Below are positions 8,506 to 15,707 of a DNA stretch of 64,000 bases, one piece after another. The stretch is from Clostridium omnivorum. GTDB lineage: Bacteria; Bacillota; Clostridia; Clostridiales; Clostridiaceae. Position numbers and translations under genes: made by a program. The stretch is taken from assembly GCF_026012015.1 (NCBI RefSeq), contig NZ_BRXR01000001.1, positions 3,508,728-3,572,727 on the forward strand, written 5' to 3'. A model generated the notes under the pieces. The model made no database searches. It was not told the DNA's origin and saw nothing but the letters and a program-made list of their open reading frames with translations. How positions within the stretch are numbered: the first letter of the stretch is position 1; each line of letters starts with the position of its first letter.

Positions 8506-8944
8506 AAATAATTACAAAAGACCTTCAAAAGAAGAATTACTTGAAAAGCTTAGTCCTCTACAGTATGAAGTAACTCAGGAGAATGCTACAGAAAGACCTT
8601 TTACAAGTGAACTTTATAATTTTGATAAGCAGGGTATATATGTAGATATTGTAAGTGGAGAGCCTTTATTTAGTTCAAAGGATAAATTTCATTCGGAGTG
8701 TGGCTGGCCAAGTTTTTCTAAACCTATAGAGAAAAATATAAAAGAAAAATTAGATTTAAGCCATAATATGAGTAGAACTGAAGTTAGAAGTAAAATAGGA
8801 GATTCTCATTTAGGGCATGTATTTACAGATGGACCTGAAGAAAAAGGTGGTCTTAGATATTGCATAAATGGAGCAGCTTTAAGATTCATACCTTTAGAAG
8901 ACTTAGAAAAAGAGGGTTATAGTGAATATTTAGAGCTGTTCTAG
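8495..8944 (+). CDS. msrB: Peptide-methionine (R)-S-oxide reductase
   Basis: 149 residues. Catalytic C123 lies in [11 protein letters not shown], and the conserved SECGWPSF (C69, possible resolving residue) and GDSHLGHVF segments are present. The two zinc CxxC pairs of many MsrB proteins are absent: the usual CGNPLF position reads SGEPLF. This is therefore the zinc-free type. It reduces the R epimer of methionine sulfoxide, complementing MsrA upstream. The canonical INSAAL is INGAAL here, a small change next to the active cysteine. Its start lies inside the nitroreductase gene. Confidence 0.94.
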   Translation: MTNKNNYKRPSKEELLEKLSPLQYEVTQENATERPFTSELYNFDKQGIYVDIVSGEPLFSSKDKFHSECGWPSFSKPIEKNIKEKLDLSHNMSRTEVRSKIGDSHLGHVFTDGPEEKGGLRYCINGAALRFIPLEDLEKEGYSEYLELF

Positions 8945-8955
8945 CATAAGAAATG

Positions 8956-9001
8956 ACTTTCAGTTATTAAATTTTATTTAATAGCTGAAAGTTTATTTTT
9001 T
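8956..9001 (+). terminator. Rho-independent terminator after msrB
   Basis: A 17-base stem (8956-8972 with 8976-8992; arms ACTTTCAGTTATTAAAT and ATTTAATAGCTGAAAGT, one wobble) is followed by a T-rich tail to about 9001. Confidence 0.85.
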
Positions 9002-9050
9002 TGAATTTCGTTTTGCTCACTAATGCCATGTATAAAGTAAATGTTTCCTG

Positions 9051-9081
9051 ATAGTTAACTTTTTTCACTAAGGTCAACTAT
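9051..9081. promoter_or_regulatory. Inverted repeat, possible operator of ABC exporter
   Basis: ATAGTTAAC (9051-9059) and GTCAACTAT (9073-9081) form a dyad with one mismatch and 13 bases between the arms, 56 bases before the ABC ATPase start. The position fits a regulator site, but no regulator is encoded alongside. Confidence 0.35.
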
Positions 9082-9136
9082 AAATCCATTTACAGGAAGC
9101 AAGGAAGTATATAAAATTTAATTAGAGGTGAAAAAA

Positions 9137-10054
9137 ATGAATGCAATAAATGTAGAAAATCTTAATAAATCTTATGATGGGCAGATAAATGCTTTAAATA
9201 ATATAAATCTATGTATACCAAAAGGTGAGATATTTGGCTTTCTTGGCCCTAATGGTTCAGGGAAAACAACTACTGTTAGAATTCTTAATGGCATTCTTTC
9301 AGCATCATCAGGTCATGCTGAAATTTTAGGAATACCTGTGGGAGAGAAAAATCTTGAAATTCATAGATTATGCGGGGTTATGACCGAAAGTTCCTTCTGT
9401 TATGAAAATCTTACTGCTGAGCAAAATCTAATATTCTTTGGGAAGATGCATGGAATAGATGAAAAGTTGCTTAATGAACGCACAAATTTTATATTGAAGA
9501 GGCTGGAGCTTGCTGATGTAAAGAGTAAAAAGGTAAAATCCTTCAGTACAGGTATGAGAAAAAGAGTTTCCTTAGGACTTGCTTTAGTTCACAATCCTAA
9601 GATTTTATTCCTTGATGAACCTACTTCTGGTTTAGATCCAGAAAATGCACTTAATGTTACAAGGCTAATAAAAGAACTTGCAGAGGAAAATCAGGTCACA
9701 GTGTTTCTATGTACTCATCAATTAAAGTACGCAGAAGATATTTGTACACTATATGGATTTATAAATAGCGGCAATATACTTGGCTTTGGTACATTTGATG
9801 AGCTTGCTTCAAGAAAAAATGCCACACTTCAATTAAAGATTAGAGGAAAAAATATTTCGGATAAATTAGGATTTATATATGAAGGTAATGATATGTATAG
9901 TAAAGCCATCTTAGGAGACAAAGAGGTTAATGCTCTAATACAAGGCATATTGACAAATGGTGGTGAAATCTACGAAGCCGTTCAGCAAAAGTGGTCTTTG
10001 GAACAGCTGTACTTTAAATATATAAAGGGTGTATCAGATAAAGTTACATTATAA
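9137..10054 (+). CDS. ABC transporter ATP-binding protein (exporter type)
   Basis: 305 residues. I place the start at ATG 9137, because GAGGTG at 9125-9130 is the ribosome site; a GTG at 9128 lies inside it. Walker A is GPNGSGKTT, the signature is FSTGMRKRVSLGLAL and Walker B is ILFLDEPTSGLDP, followed by a C-terminal extension of about 80 residues as in DrrA/BcrA-type exporters. It pairs with the ABC-2 permease 18 bases downstream to form an efflux complex. The substrate is unknown. Tiny hydrophobic peptide genes lie just beyond in the opposite direction, so peptide export or immunity is one possibility. Confidence 0.9.
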   Translation: MNAINVENLNKSYDGQINALNNINLCIPKGEIFGFLGPNGSGKTTTVRILNGILSASSGHAEILGIPVGEKNLEIHRLCGVMTESSFCYENLTAEQNLIFFGKMHGIDEKLLNERTNFILKRLELADVKSKKVKSFSTGMRKRVSLGLALVHNPKILFLDEPTSGLDPENALNVTRLIKELAEENQVTVFLCTHQLKYAEDICTLYGFINSGNILGFGTFDELASRKNATLQLKIRGKNISDKLGFIYEGNDMYSKAILGDKEVNALIQGILTNGGEIYEAVQQKWSLEQLYFKYIKGVSDKVTL

Positions 10055-10072
10055 GATTGGGGTGATTAGAAT

Positions 10073-10867
10073 ATGAATATAAATGAAAAAGCATTGATAA
10101 ATAAAGATATAAATGAAATAACAAGTGCAAAACAGGTTATTATGCCTATGACTATCGTGCCCATTGTTCTCATTGTAGCAATACCACTGGCTATATTGAT
10201 AGGCGCCAGCTTTATTGGAAAAGATTCAAGTATGCTAACAAAAATGGGTCCACTTATAAAAAAATTGCCATCTTATTATGCGGCATATTCTCCAGCTCAA
10301 CTTTTAGTTAAAGTATCGCTAGACTTTATGTTTCCTCCATACTTTCTTATAATTCCAATAATGTGTTCGGCAGTTATAGGAGCTAGCAGTTTTGTTGGGG
10401 AGAAGGAGCATAAAACTATGGAGTCCCTGCTTTATACACCAATATCCATGGAGCAGCTGCTTAGAGCAAAGATTTTAGGGGTTTTTGTGCCTTCCTATAT
10501 TGTGACTTTGATTTCATTTATAGTTTTTGGCATTATAATTAATATAGGTGGCTTTATATATTTTGGAACACTTATTTTTCCGGATATAAAATGGCTCATA
10601 ATAATACTTTGGATTTCGCCTGCAATCAATTTATTATCACTAACATTTACTGTGATGGTATCTGCAAAGTCAGAAACCTTCCAAGAAGCACAGCAAGTGA
10701 GCGGTCTACTTGTACTTCCACTAATTCTTATATTAGTAGGGCAAATGACAGGTGTTCTTATGCTCAGTAACCTTGTTATGCTTATAGCTGGTGGTGTCAT
10801 TTTGATACTAGATTATATTTTAATAAAGAGAATTTCTTCAAAATTTATTCCAGAGAAATTGATTTAA
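10073..10867 (+). CDS. ABC-2 type permease
   Basis: 264 residues with about six hydrophobic helices. The signature GEKEHKTMESLLYTPISMEQLLRAKILG is the conserved cytoplasmic ABC-2 element (E-x-TL-LL-P-). The N-terminus has a long first helix (VIMPMTIVPIVLIVAIPLAILIG) and a large extracellular loop rich in K, Y and P. It forms the membrane part of the exporter with the preceding ATPase. The run ends in a strong terminator shared with the convergent small peptide genes. Confidence 0.88.
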   Translation: MNINEKALINKDINEITSAKQVIMPMTIVPIVLIVAIPLAILIGASFIGKDSSMLTKMGPLIKKLPSYYAAYSPAQLLVKVSLDFMFPPYFLIIPIMCSAVIGASSFVGEKEHKTMESLLYTPISMEQLLRAKILGVFVPSYIVTLISFIVFGIIINIGGFIYFGTLIFPDIKWLIIILWISPAINLLSLTFTVMVSAKSETFQEAQQVSGLLVLPLILILVGQMTGVLMLSNLVMLIAGGVILILDYILIKRISSKFIPEKLI

Positions 10868-10934
10868 TGTACATTGCCCTAGTGTCACACAGTTATTTTT
10901 GAGCCGTGTAGATATTGATTATTTTTGATAAAAC

Positions 10935-10970
10935 AAAGCTGAAGCAAACTTTCTTGTTTACTTCAGCTTT
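10935..10970. terminator. Bidirectional terminator
   Basis: A 15-bp stem with one mismatch (10935-10949, AAAGCTGAAGCAAAC; 10956-10970, GTTTACTTCAGCTTT). It ends the ABC exporter operon and overlaps the last codons of the minus-strand 30-residue peptide gene. Confidence 0.8.
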
Positions 10971-11050
10971 ATGTTATTTAGACATATGATGGGATTCAGC
11001 ATCAGACAGAGAAGTCTGTACTTGCAGAAAGCACATTTCCCTAGCATCAT
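10958..11050 (-). CDS. Cysteine-rich 30-aa peptide
   Basis: ATG at 11050 follows a near-perfect ribosome site (GGGAGGTGATAAC). The peptide begins MMLGKCAFCKYRLLCLMLNP and has four cysteines (C6, C9, C15, C23), including a CxxC pair, with hydrophobic stretches. It lies 40 bases downstream of the glycine-zipper gene on the same strand, so the two are probably co-transcribed. I know no family. The strength of the start signal, rather than similarity, supports it as a gene. The stop codon lies inside the terminator stem, which is compact but workable. Confidence 0.45.
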   Translation of the reverse strand: MMLGKCAFCKYRLLCLMLNPIICLNNIKLK

Positions 11051-11090
11051 GTTATCACCTCCCTTTGCTTTAATTTTGGGGTTTCAAGGC

Positions 11091-11324
11091 TTAATCCTCC
11101 TCTAGGAATCCGCCGACGAAGCCAACTACGCCTCCGAAAGCGCCACCAACAGTTGCTCCTGTGCCTTCACCAACTACAGCGCCGAACACTGTTCCAGCGG
11201 GACCAAAAACTGAACCACTGGCTGCGGAGATGGCGCAGAATACGCTTCCTACTATTGAAGCACCAGCGCTTCCTCCAAGAGCTGCACCTTTTAAACCATT
11301 TGATAGTCTGTCTGTGAATTTCAT
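11091..11324 (-). CDS. Glycine-zipper small protein, bacteriocin-like
   Basis: 77 residues from the ATG at 11324, which follows AAAGGAAG by eight bases; a GTG nine bases earlier is too close to that site. Repeated G/A-xxx-G/A spacing runs through almost the whole chain (GAALGGSAGASIVGS, FGPAGTVFGAVVGEG, GGAFGGVVGFVGGF), typical of membrane-inserting glycine zippers and class II bacteriocins of the Blp type. The first 18 residues end in Gly-Gly after LSNGLKGAAL, a weak match to double-glycine leaders. It lies between an ABC exporter and the WYL operon. Alternatives are a zipper-type small membrane toxin or a structural membrane protein. Confidence 0.6.
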   Translation of the reverse strand: MKFTDRLSNGLKGAALGGSAGASIVGSVFCAISAASGSVFGPAGTVFGAVVGEGTGATVGGAFGGVVGFVGGFLEED

Positions 11325-11444
11325 ACAGAACACTTCCTTTCAGTTTTTTTTATTGTTATAATGTTGCTATGTAATCCCTGCTGCCTCTTTTAAGTGGCTG
11401 CTGATTACATTTTTTATTATATCAAGGTCTTAATACACAGTCCT

Positions 11445-11461
11445 TTCAAAAACTATGCGAG
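11445..11461 (+). promoter_or_regulatory. Shared 17-bp box before WYL operon
   Basis: TTCAAAAACTATGCGAG lies just before the first WYL gene and contributes to its ribosome site. A possible -10 (TATTAT, 11415-11420) places it about 20-35 bases into the transcript. The identical 17 bases recur at 17969-17985, upstream of the divergently placed GHKL operon and the VCBS gene. Confidence 0.6.
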
Positions 11462-11469
11462 GTTAATAT

Positions 11470-12786
11470 ATGGGTGAGAGTAAATACAATAATTTTATAA
11501 AACACTATGATACCATAAGAGAAATTCTCAGAGATTTTTATATTTATGGCTGCTACACAAGGGATAACTTTTCTTCAAATAGAACCAGCGGCAGGAAATA
11601 TGATAATGAACGAAGGCGTATTTTATGCTACATTAATGAGATTCATATAGTGGAGAAAAAAAGAGGGCATCAAAAATATATAAGTTTATCCTATGATATG
11701 TACAGGTGTACAAGAAACTTTCTATCAGATTCTTTTTTGTCAAGGAGCTTTAGCAGGAATGACATTATGCTGCATTTTTATATTCTTCAGCTGCTGGCAA
11801 AAAAAGCTGCACCCATGTCTCTGGATGAAGTTGTTGAGGAACTGGATACTTTAACTAGGGATCTGCCTGGACTTAAGGATGGCTTTGACAGGAATACAGT
11901 TAGACGTAAGCTGGAAAAGCTCCTTTTGGAGGAAGTGCTTGACACAGAAAAGGATAAAACCAAGAAATTGTACAAAATAGCAGAGGACTTTTATAAGGAC
12001 TTTGATGACGAAGAGCTTATAGATATTTTATATACCATGGAATTTTTCTCAAATACTGCAGCAGTTACTTTGCCGGGGTATTATGCAATGGATACCTTGA
12101 GGAATTATGCTAAGCAGGAACGAAACCTTTCCATCTCCACAGAGGATATATTTATGTACAAGCATAATCATCTTCAGAGGATTATAGATGATGAGATATT
12201 GTGGGATATTTTTGAGGTTATGAAAAGTGGCAGTTTGGCAAGCTTCAACTATATAAGAAAGAATAATAGTAAAGAAGATAGTAATAAAATAGTAAAACCA
12301 CTAAAAATTATTATAGATTTTCAATATGGAAGACAATATCTTTTATGTATTGACTGCAAGAAGGATAGATTATCTTTTTACAGAATAGATCGTATAAAGA
12401 ATTTAAAGCGCTGTGATGATGAAATACTTCAGCAGAAGGCTAATAAGGTATCAGAGGAATGCTACAACAAGTGCTGGTGCGCTTCCTTAGGCAGAAACGA
12501 GGAAGGCAGCATCACCACAAAGGTAGAAGCAGAATTTTCATTTGATGAAGTGAAAAAGAGTTATATTTTAGACAGGATTAAGAGAGAAGGAAGATGGGGA
12601 GAACTTCAGAAAATCTCACAAAATAAATATTTATATACTATTGAGGTTACAGATCCAGAAGAACTGCTGCCTTGGTTTCGTTCCTTTGGGGAGCATGTGA
12701 GGGTTAAAGCAAGTGATGAGCACAAGCTGGATGAAAAGCTGAGGGATAACTGGAAGGAGCTGCTTATAAAGTATGGAGCTGTTTAA
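11470..12786 (+). CDS. WYL-domain protein A
   Basis: 438 residues, start after CGAGG in the shared box. The N-terminal ~200 residues contain helix-turn-helix-like segments (MLHFYILQLLAKKAAPMSLDEVVEELD; DRNTVRRKLEKLLLEEVLD). The C-terminal half is a WYL module, a ligand-sensing SH3-like fold: LASFNYIRKNN, then KPLKIIIDFQYGRQYLLCIDCKKDRLSFYRIDRIKNLKR, and a WCX-like extension ending in WFRSFGEHVRVKA. WYL proteins sense nucleotides or nucleic acid and regulate defence, DNA repair or CRISPR loci. It overlaps the next WYL gene by 14 bases. It probably controls its own operon and the convergent one through the 17-bp box, though that is inference. Confidence 0.85.
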   Translation: MGESKYNNFIKHYDTIREILRDFYIYGCYTRDNFSSNRTSGRKYDNERRRILCYINEIHIVEKKRGHQKYISLSYDMYRCTRNFLSDSFLSRSFSRNDIMLHFYILQLLAKKAAPMSLDEVVEELDTLTRDLPGLKDGFDRNTVRRKLEKLLLEEVLDTEKDKTKKLYKIAEDFYKDFDDEELIDILYTMEFFSNTAAVTLPGYYAMDTLRNYAKQERNLSISTEDIFMYKHNHLQRIIDDEILWDIFEVMKSGSLASFNYIRKNNSKEDSNKIVKPLKIIIDFQYGRQYLLCIDCKKDRLSFYRIDRIKNLKRCDDEILQQKANKVSEECYNKCWCASLGRNEEGSITTKVEAEFSFDEVKKSYILDRIKREGRWGELQKISQNKYLYTIEVTDPEELLPWFRSFGEHVRVKASDEHKLDEKLRDNWKELLIKYGAV

Positions 12787-13765
12787 TGAAACTAAAAATA
12801 GGTATTTTGGGGTTGTGCAAAATATAATAAACCGTATGAATAAAGAGGTCTTTACAGAAAAGGATATAAAAGATATTCTGCAGCAGCAGAGCTATAATGA
12901 GCCTGATTTTGAGTTTGAAGCTTCTCTGCTTAATAAATCACGAGATGGAGATAGCAATCTGTTTCTCATAAAAAAAGAGGAAGGTATTTATACACCGCAT
13001 ATTAACAGCACAGTTTCTATTAGACCTTCAGCTGTGGAAAAGAAGTGGCTTAAAGCTCTAACGGAAGAGGAGATACTTGAACTTTTTTTAAAAGAATCCA
13101 CCATAGAAAAGCTGAAAAAAAAGTTGGAGAATATTGATAATCCAATAAATATGGACTTTATAGAATATAGGAATGCAGATAAAACAGCAGCTAAAATAGA
13201 ACAAGAACAGAAGCTTTACATTGAGTGCTTTAAAAATGCATACAGGGCTTTAAAGGAACATAGATTTATTAGTTATACCTACTGTGGAAATAATGACAGA
13301 TTGTATGAAAATCTGAAAGGTTATCCCTTTAGAATAGAGTATTCCTCAAAAAATAATAGATTTAGATTGTCCATTATGCCTGAAGATATGAGCCGACCTA
13401 TAAAAATGAATATGGATGGGCTTAAGGTTGTAGAAATTCTTGAAGAAGCGAATTCACAGTATAGAAATGCAGCAATGGAGAAGATCTTAAAGAAAAAAGC
13501 TGATAATCCAATTGTGCTTGAAATAGAGAACAAACATAATGCCATAGAGAGATGTTTTTCGCTATTTTCTTATTACGATAAGGAAGCTTATTATGACAGT
13601 GAGAAGGATAAGCATTATATGAAGCTGTCTTATTATGAGTTTGATGAAAGGGAGCTTGTAAAGGATATCCTGTCCCTTGGGAGCTCAGCCCTGGTAATCT
13701 CTCCAGAAAACATTAGAACTGAAATAATAAACAGGGTGAGAGAGGCGCTTCAAAATAATTATTAA
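12773..13765 (+). CDS. WYL-domain protein B
   Basis: 330 residues starting inside WYL gene A (ribosome site AAGGAGCTG), so it is translationally coupled. It has an N-terminal helical region with no obvious HTH, and a degenerate WYL-like core in the middle (RFISYTYCGNNDRL; GYPFRIEYSSKNNRFRLSIMPEDMSRPIKMNMDGLKVVEIL). The C-terminal WCX-like segment (ERCFSLFSYYDKEAYYDSEKDKHYMKLSYYEFDERELVKDILSLGS with VREAL at the end) follows. Coupling suggests the two WYL proteins act as a heteromer. The gene ends just before a bidirectional terminator facing the receiver-HEPN operon. Confidence 0.75.
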   Translation: MELFNETKNRYFGVVQNIINRMNKEVFTEKDIKDILQQQSYNEPDFEFEASLLNKSRDGDSNLFLIKKEEGIYTPHINSTVSIRPSAVEKKWLKALTEEEILELFLKESTIEKLKKKLENIDNPINMDFIEYRNADKTAAKIEQEQKLYIECFKNAYRALKEHRFISYTYCGNNDRLYENLKGYPFRIEYSSKNNRFRLSIMPEDMSRPIKMNMDGLKVVEILEEANSQYRNAAMEKILKKKADNPIVLEIENKHNAIERCFSLFSYYDKEAYYDSEKDKHYMKLSYYEFDERELVKDILSLGSSALVISPENIRTEIINRVREALQNNY

Positions 13766-13771
13766 ATTTAT

Positions 13772-13828
13772 AAAAAGCCTGAGAGAGCTTGAAATTAAAA
13801 TTAAAAGGCTTCTCTCTGGCTTATTTTT
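13772..13828. terminator. Bidirectional terminator between convergent operons
   Basis: An imperfect hairpin pairs AAAAAGCCTGAGAGAG (13772-13787) with CTCTCTGGCTTATTTTT (about 13812-13828). Its A/T-rich ends allow termination of both the WYL operon and the opposing receiver-protein operon. Confidence 0.65.
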
Positions 13829-13853
13829 AGGATTTTCTAAGACTATTAGCAAA

Positions 13854-15707
13854 CTATTTTTGATTAAAAGCTCTATTATAGCTTGCAAGATATAAAAACG
13901 TTAATATGTCTTTGTTACCATCATTATCAAAGATAGTATTTTCCTTATGATTGTAATTTACTACTGGAAGTATGTTATCCTTTAAATCATAGGATGGAAA
14001 ATACATGGTATGCCAGAACATCTTGTACAGATAGTCACTGCTGCAGTTAGCTTTTCTGCCTATATCAGTCAAAACATCATAAATATTGAGACTAGAAAGC
14101 TTCTTGTTATTTTCATTAATTATACTATTAAGAGATTTTGTAATTAGCTCATCTATATTTTCAGGTTCTAGTTTAGAAATTGATGTTTCAAGGTACGCAA
14201 GGGTATTATCTTCTGATGTACATAGTTTTAATAGGTCCTTTTCCCAAGTAGCAACATCATCAAGGACTTTACCAAAGTAGCTTCTCATAAAAAGCACAAA
14301 AAGAAAAGCAATATCCTTTTCATTAAATTCATATATTCTTGAATGAGCTGTCCAATTTCTAACACACTTTAGAACTGCAGTAATGCTGCACTGTATAAGC
14401 TCATTTCTACCTTTATAGTCATCTACTTTTGGATGAGGAACATAAGCTGCTTCATATGGATGGCTCAGCTGCCTAATCAGCTGCCTGTAGAGCTGCTTAC
14501 TTACGTTTTCCTCTGGTTCTCTTAAAGGCAAGGCTTCCTTTATCCAGTGAAGCATGTCCTCAAAATAGTTTATATCATATATTTCCTTCTTTTCATTTAA
14601 ATTAACTTCTTGAAATATAACTCTTCCAGGTTCAACCCTATACTTTTTTTCAACCTTTGTGTTATGTTTTGCATCAACTATTTTGTGGAAGGGTATAAAC
14701 CTTTCAATGGTGCTGCTTATCTCATTTTGGTACTCGAAGATTTGACCTTTCATTTTAATTTTTTTCGAATTATAATCACCATTATAGCTTTCATATCTTG
14801 CAAATAATTCAGCATTTAAGGATTCTTGCTTTTGCTCTAAAAAAGCTTTTGCGTTTGATAACTTGTTTAAATGCTCTATACAACCTTCAATTATTCCAGA
14901 GCGTAGGGCGTAGTAGCTGTTTTTATCTAAAGTCTTTAGCCACTTAAGAAGTTTCTTATCCTCTGTTCTATCACTAGTAGCTTTATATTGATTTGGGTTT
15001 TTGCTGAATTTTCTTTCAGGAGGAATATTTATGCCAGCCTCGTGAAAGGCTTTAAAATTCTTTTCTATGTTATTAGTTTTTTCGTTACATCCTTCAGCCG
15101 ATGCCGATATTTCCTCATAAGAATTGGAGGAGCTGTTGTTCAAGCTTTGAAGGGCCTCGTAGGCTTCGGTATATAAGCCTGCCTTAAGCTGCTTTATAAC
15201 TCTGGTTATTGGATGCCTCAACACCTCAACAGTTCTAAGGTAACCAAGATTTAGGTATACCTGCTGCTCAATTTTCTCAAAACAATGTGAAGCTTTGTAC
15301 TCATTGAGCATACCGCTGCTGCTCATAAGCTGGAGCAAGGCATTAATTCTTTCAGTATACCCTCCTATGTCATCTTCGTTTATATACGCACTCAAAAAGG
15401 CTATTCTATTATTTGGGAAGCCCTTGTCTAATAATTTAAGATATATATAAAAGCCACCGTCTGTGCTGCTTCCATTTTTAAGCCTGTCATGCGTTACAAT
15501 GCCATCAAGCTTATTCAGATATTGATTATTCTCAATTTCGATATTGATATCCAGGATGGCAGCATCAAATTCTCCAAAATGATTATCTATAATATCTAGA
15601 GCGTCATTAAGGGTATCTGCATAGAGCACTCTACTAGGCTCAAGATTGTACATTTCGCAGTAGAGCGCCTTGTCCCTTACATCATCATCTACGCAAAGGT
15701 ATTTCAT
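13854..15707 (-). CDS. Receiver-domain protein with HEPN-like C-terminal region
   Basis: 617 residues. The first ~125 form a response-regulator receiver: acidic pocket D7-D8-D9, phosphoacceptor D53 in AAILDINIE and the FLSAY position of the conserved Ser/Thr. There is no standard output domain. The rest is helical, and near the C-terminus helix LIQCSITAVLKC runs into R450-N-W-T-A-H455, then a long helix (DIAFLFVLFMRSYF). An R-X4-H turn between two helices is the hallmark of HEPN domains, many of which are RNases in abortive infection, toxin and CRISPR systems. It follows the GHKL gene with a one-base overlap, so the two are co-expressed. RNase activity is inferred only from the motif. An alternative is a receiver controlling a binding-only HEPN fold. 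Confidence 0.65.
   Translation of the reverse strand: MKYLCVDDDVRDKALYCEMYNLEPSRVLYADTLNDALDIIDNHFGEFDAAILDINIEIENNQYLNKLDGIVTHDRLKNGSSTDGGFYIYLKLLDKGFPNNRIAFLSAYINEDDIGGYTERINALLQLMSSSGMLNEYKASHCFEKIEQQVYLNLGYLRTVEVLRHPITRVIKQLKAGLYTEAYEALQSLNNSSSNSYEEISASAEGCNEKTNNIEKNFKAFHEAGINIPPERKFSKNPNQYKATSDRTEDKKLLKWLKTLDKNSYYALRSGIIEGCIEHLNKLSNAKAFLEQKQESLNAELFARYESYNGDYNSKKIKMKGQIFEYQNEISSTIERFIPFHKIVDAKHNTKVEKKYRVEPGRVIFQEVNLNEKKEIYDINYFEDMLHWIKEALPLREPEENVSKQLYRQLIRQLSHPYEAAYVPHPKVDDYKGRNELIQCSITAVLKCVRNWTAHSRIYEFNEKDIAFLFVLFMRSYFGKVLDDVATWEKDLLKLCTSEDNTLAYLETSISKLEPENIDELITKSLNSIINENNKKLSSLNIYDVLTDIGRKANCSSDYLYKMFWHTMYFPSYDLKDNILPVVNYNHKENTIFDNDGNKDILTFLYLASYNRAFNQK

Noticed and set aside
14086-15176. 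Plus-strand ORFs opposite the receiver-HEPN gene
   Set aside because: Shadows with no ribosome sites; the minus-strand frame is continuous for 617 codons with a receiver motif.
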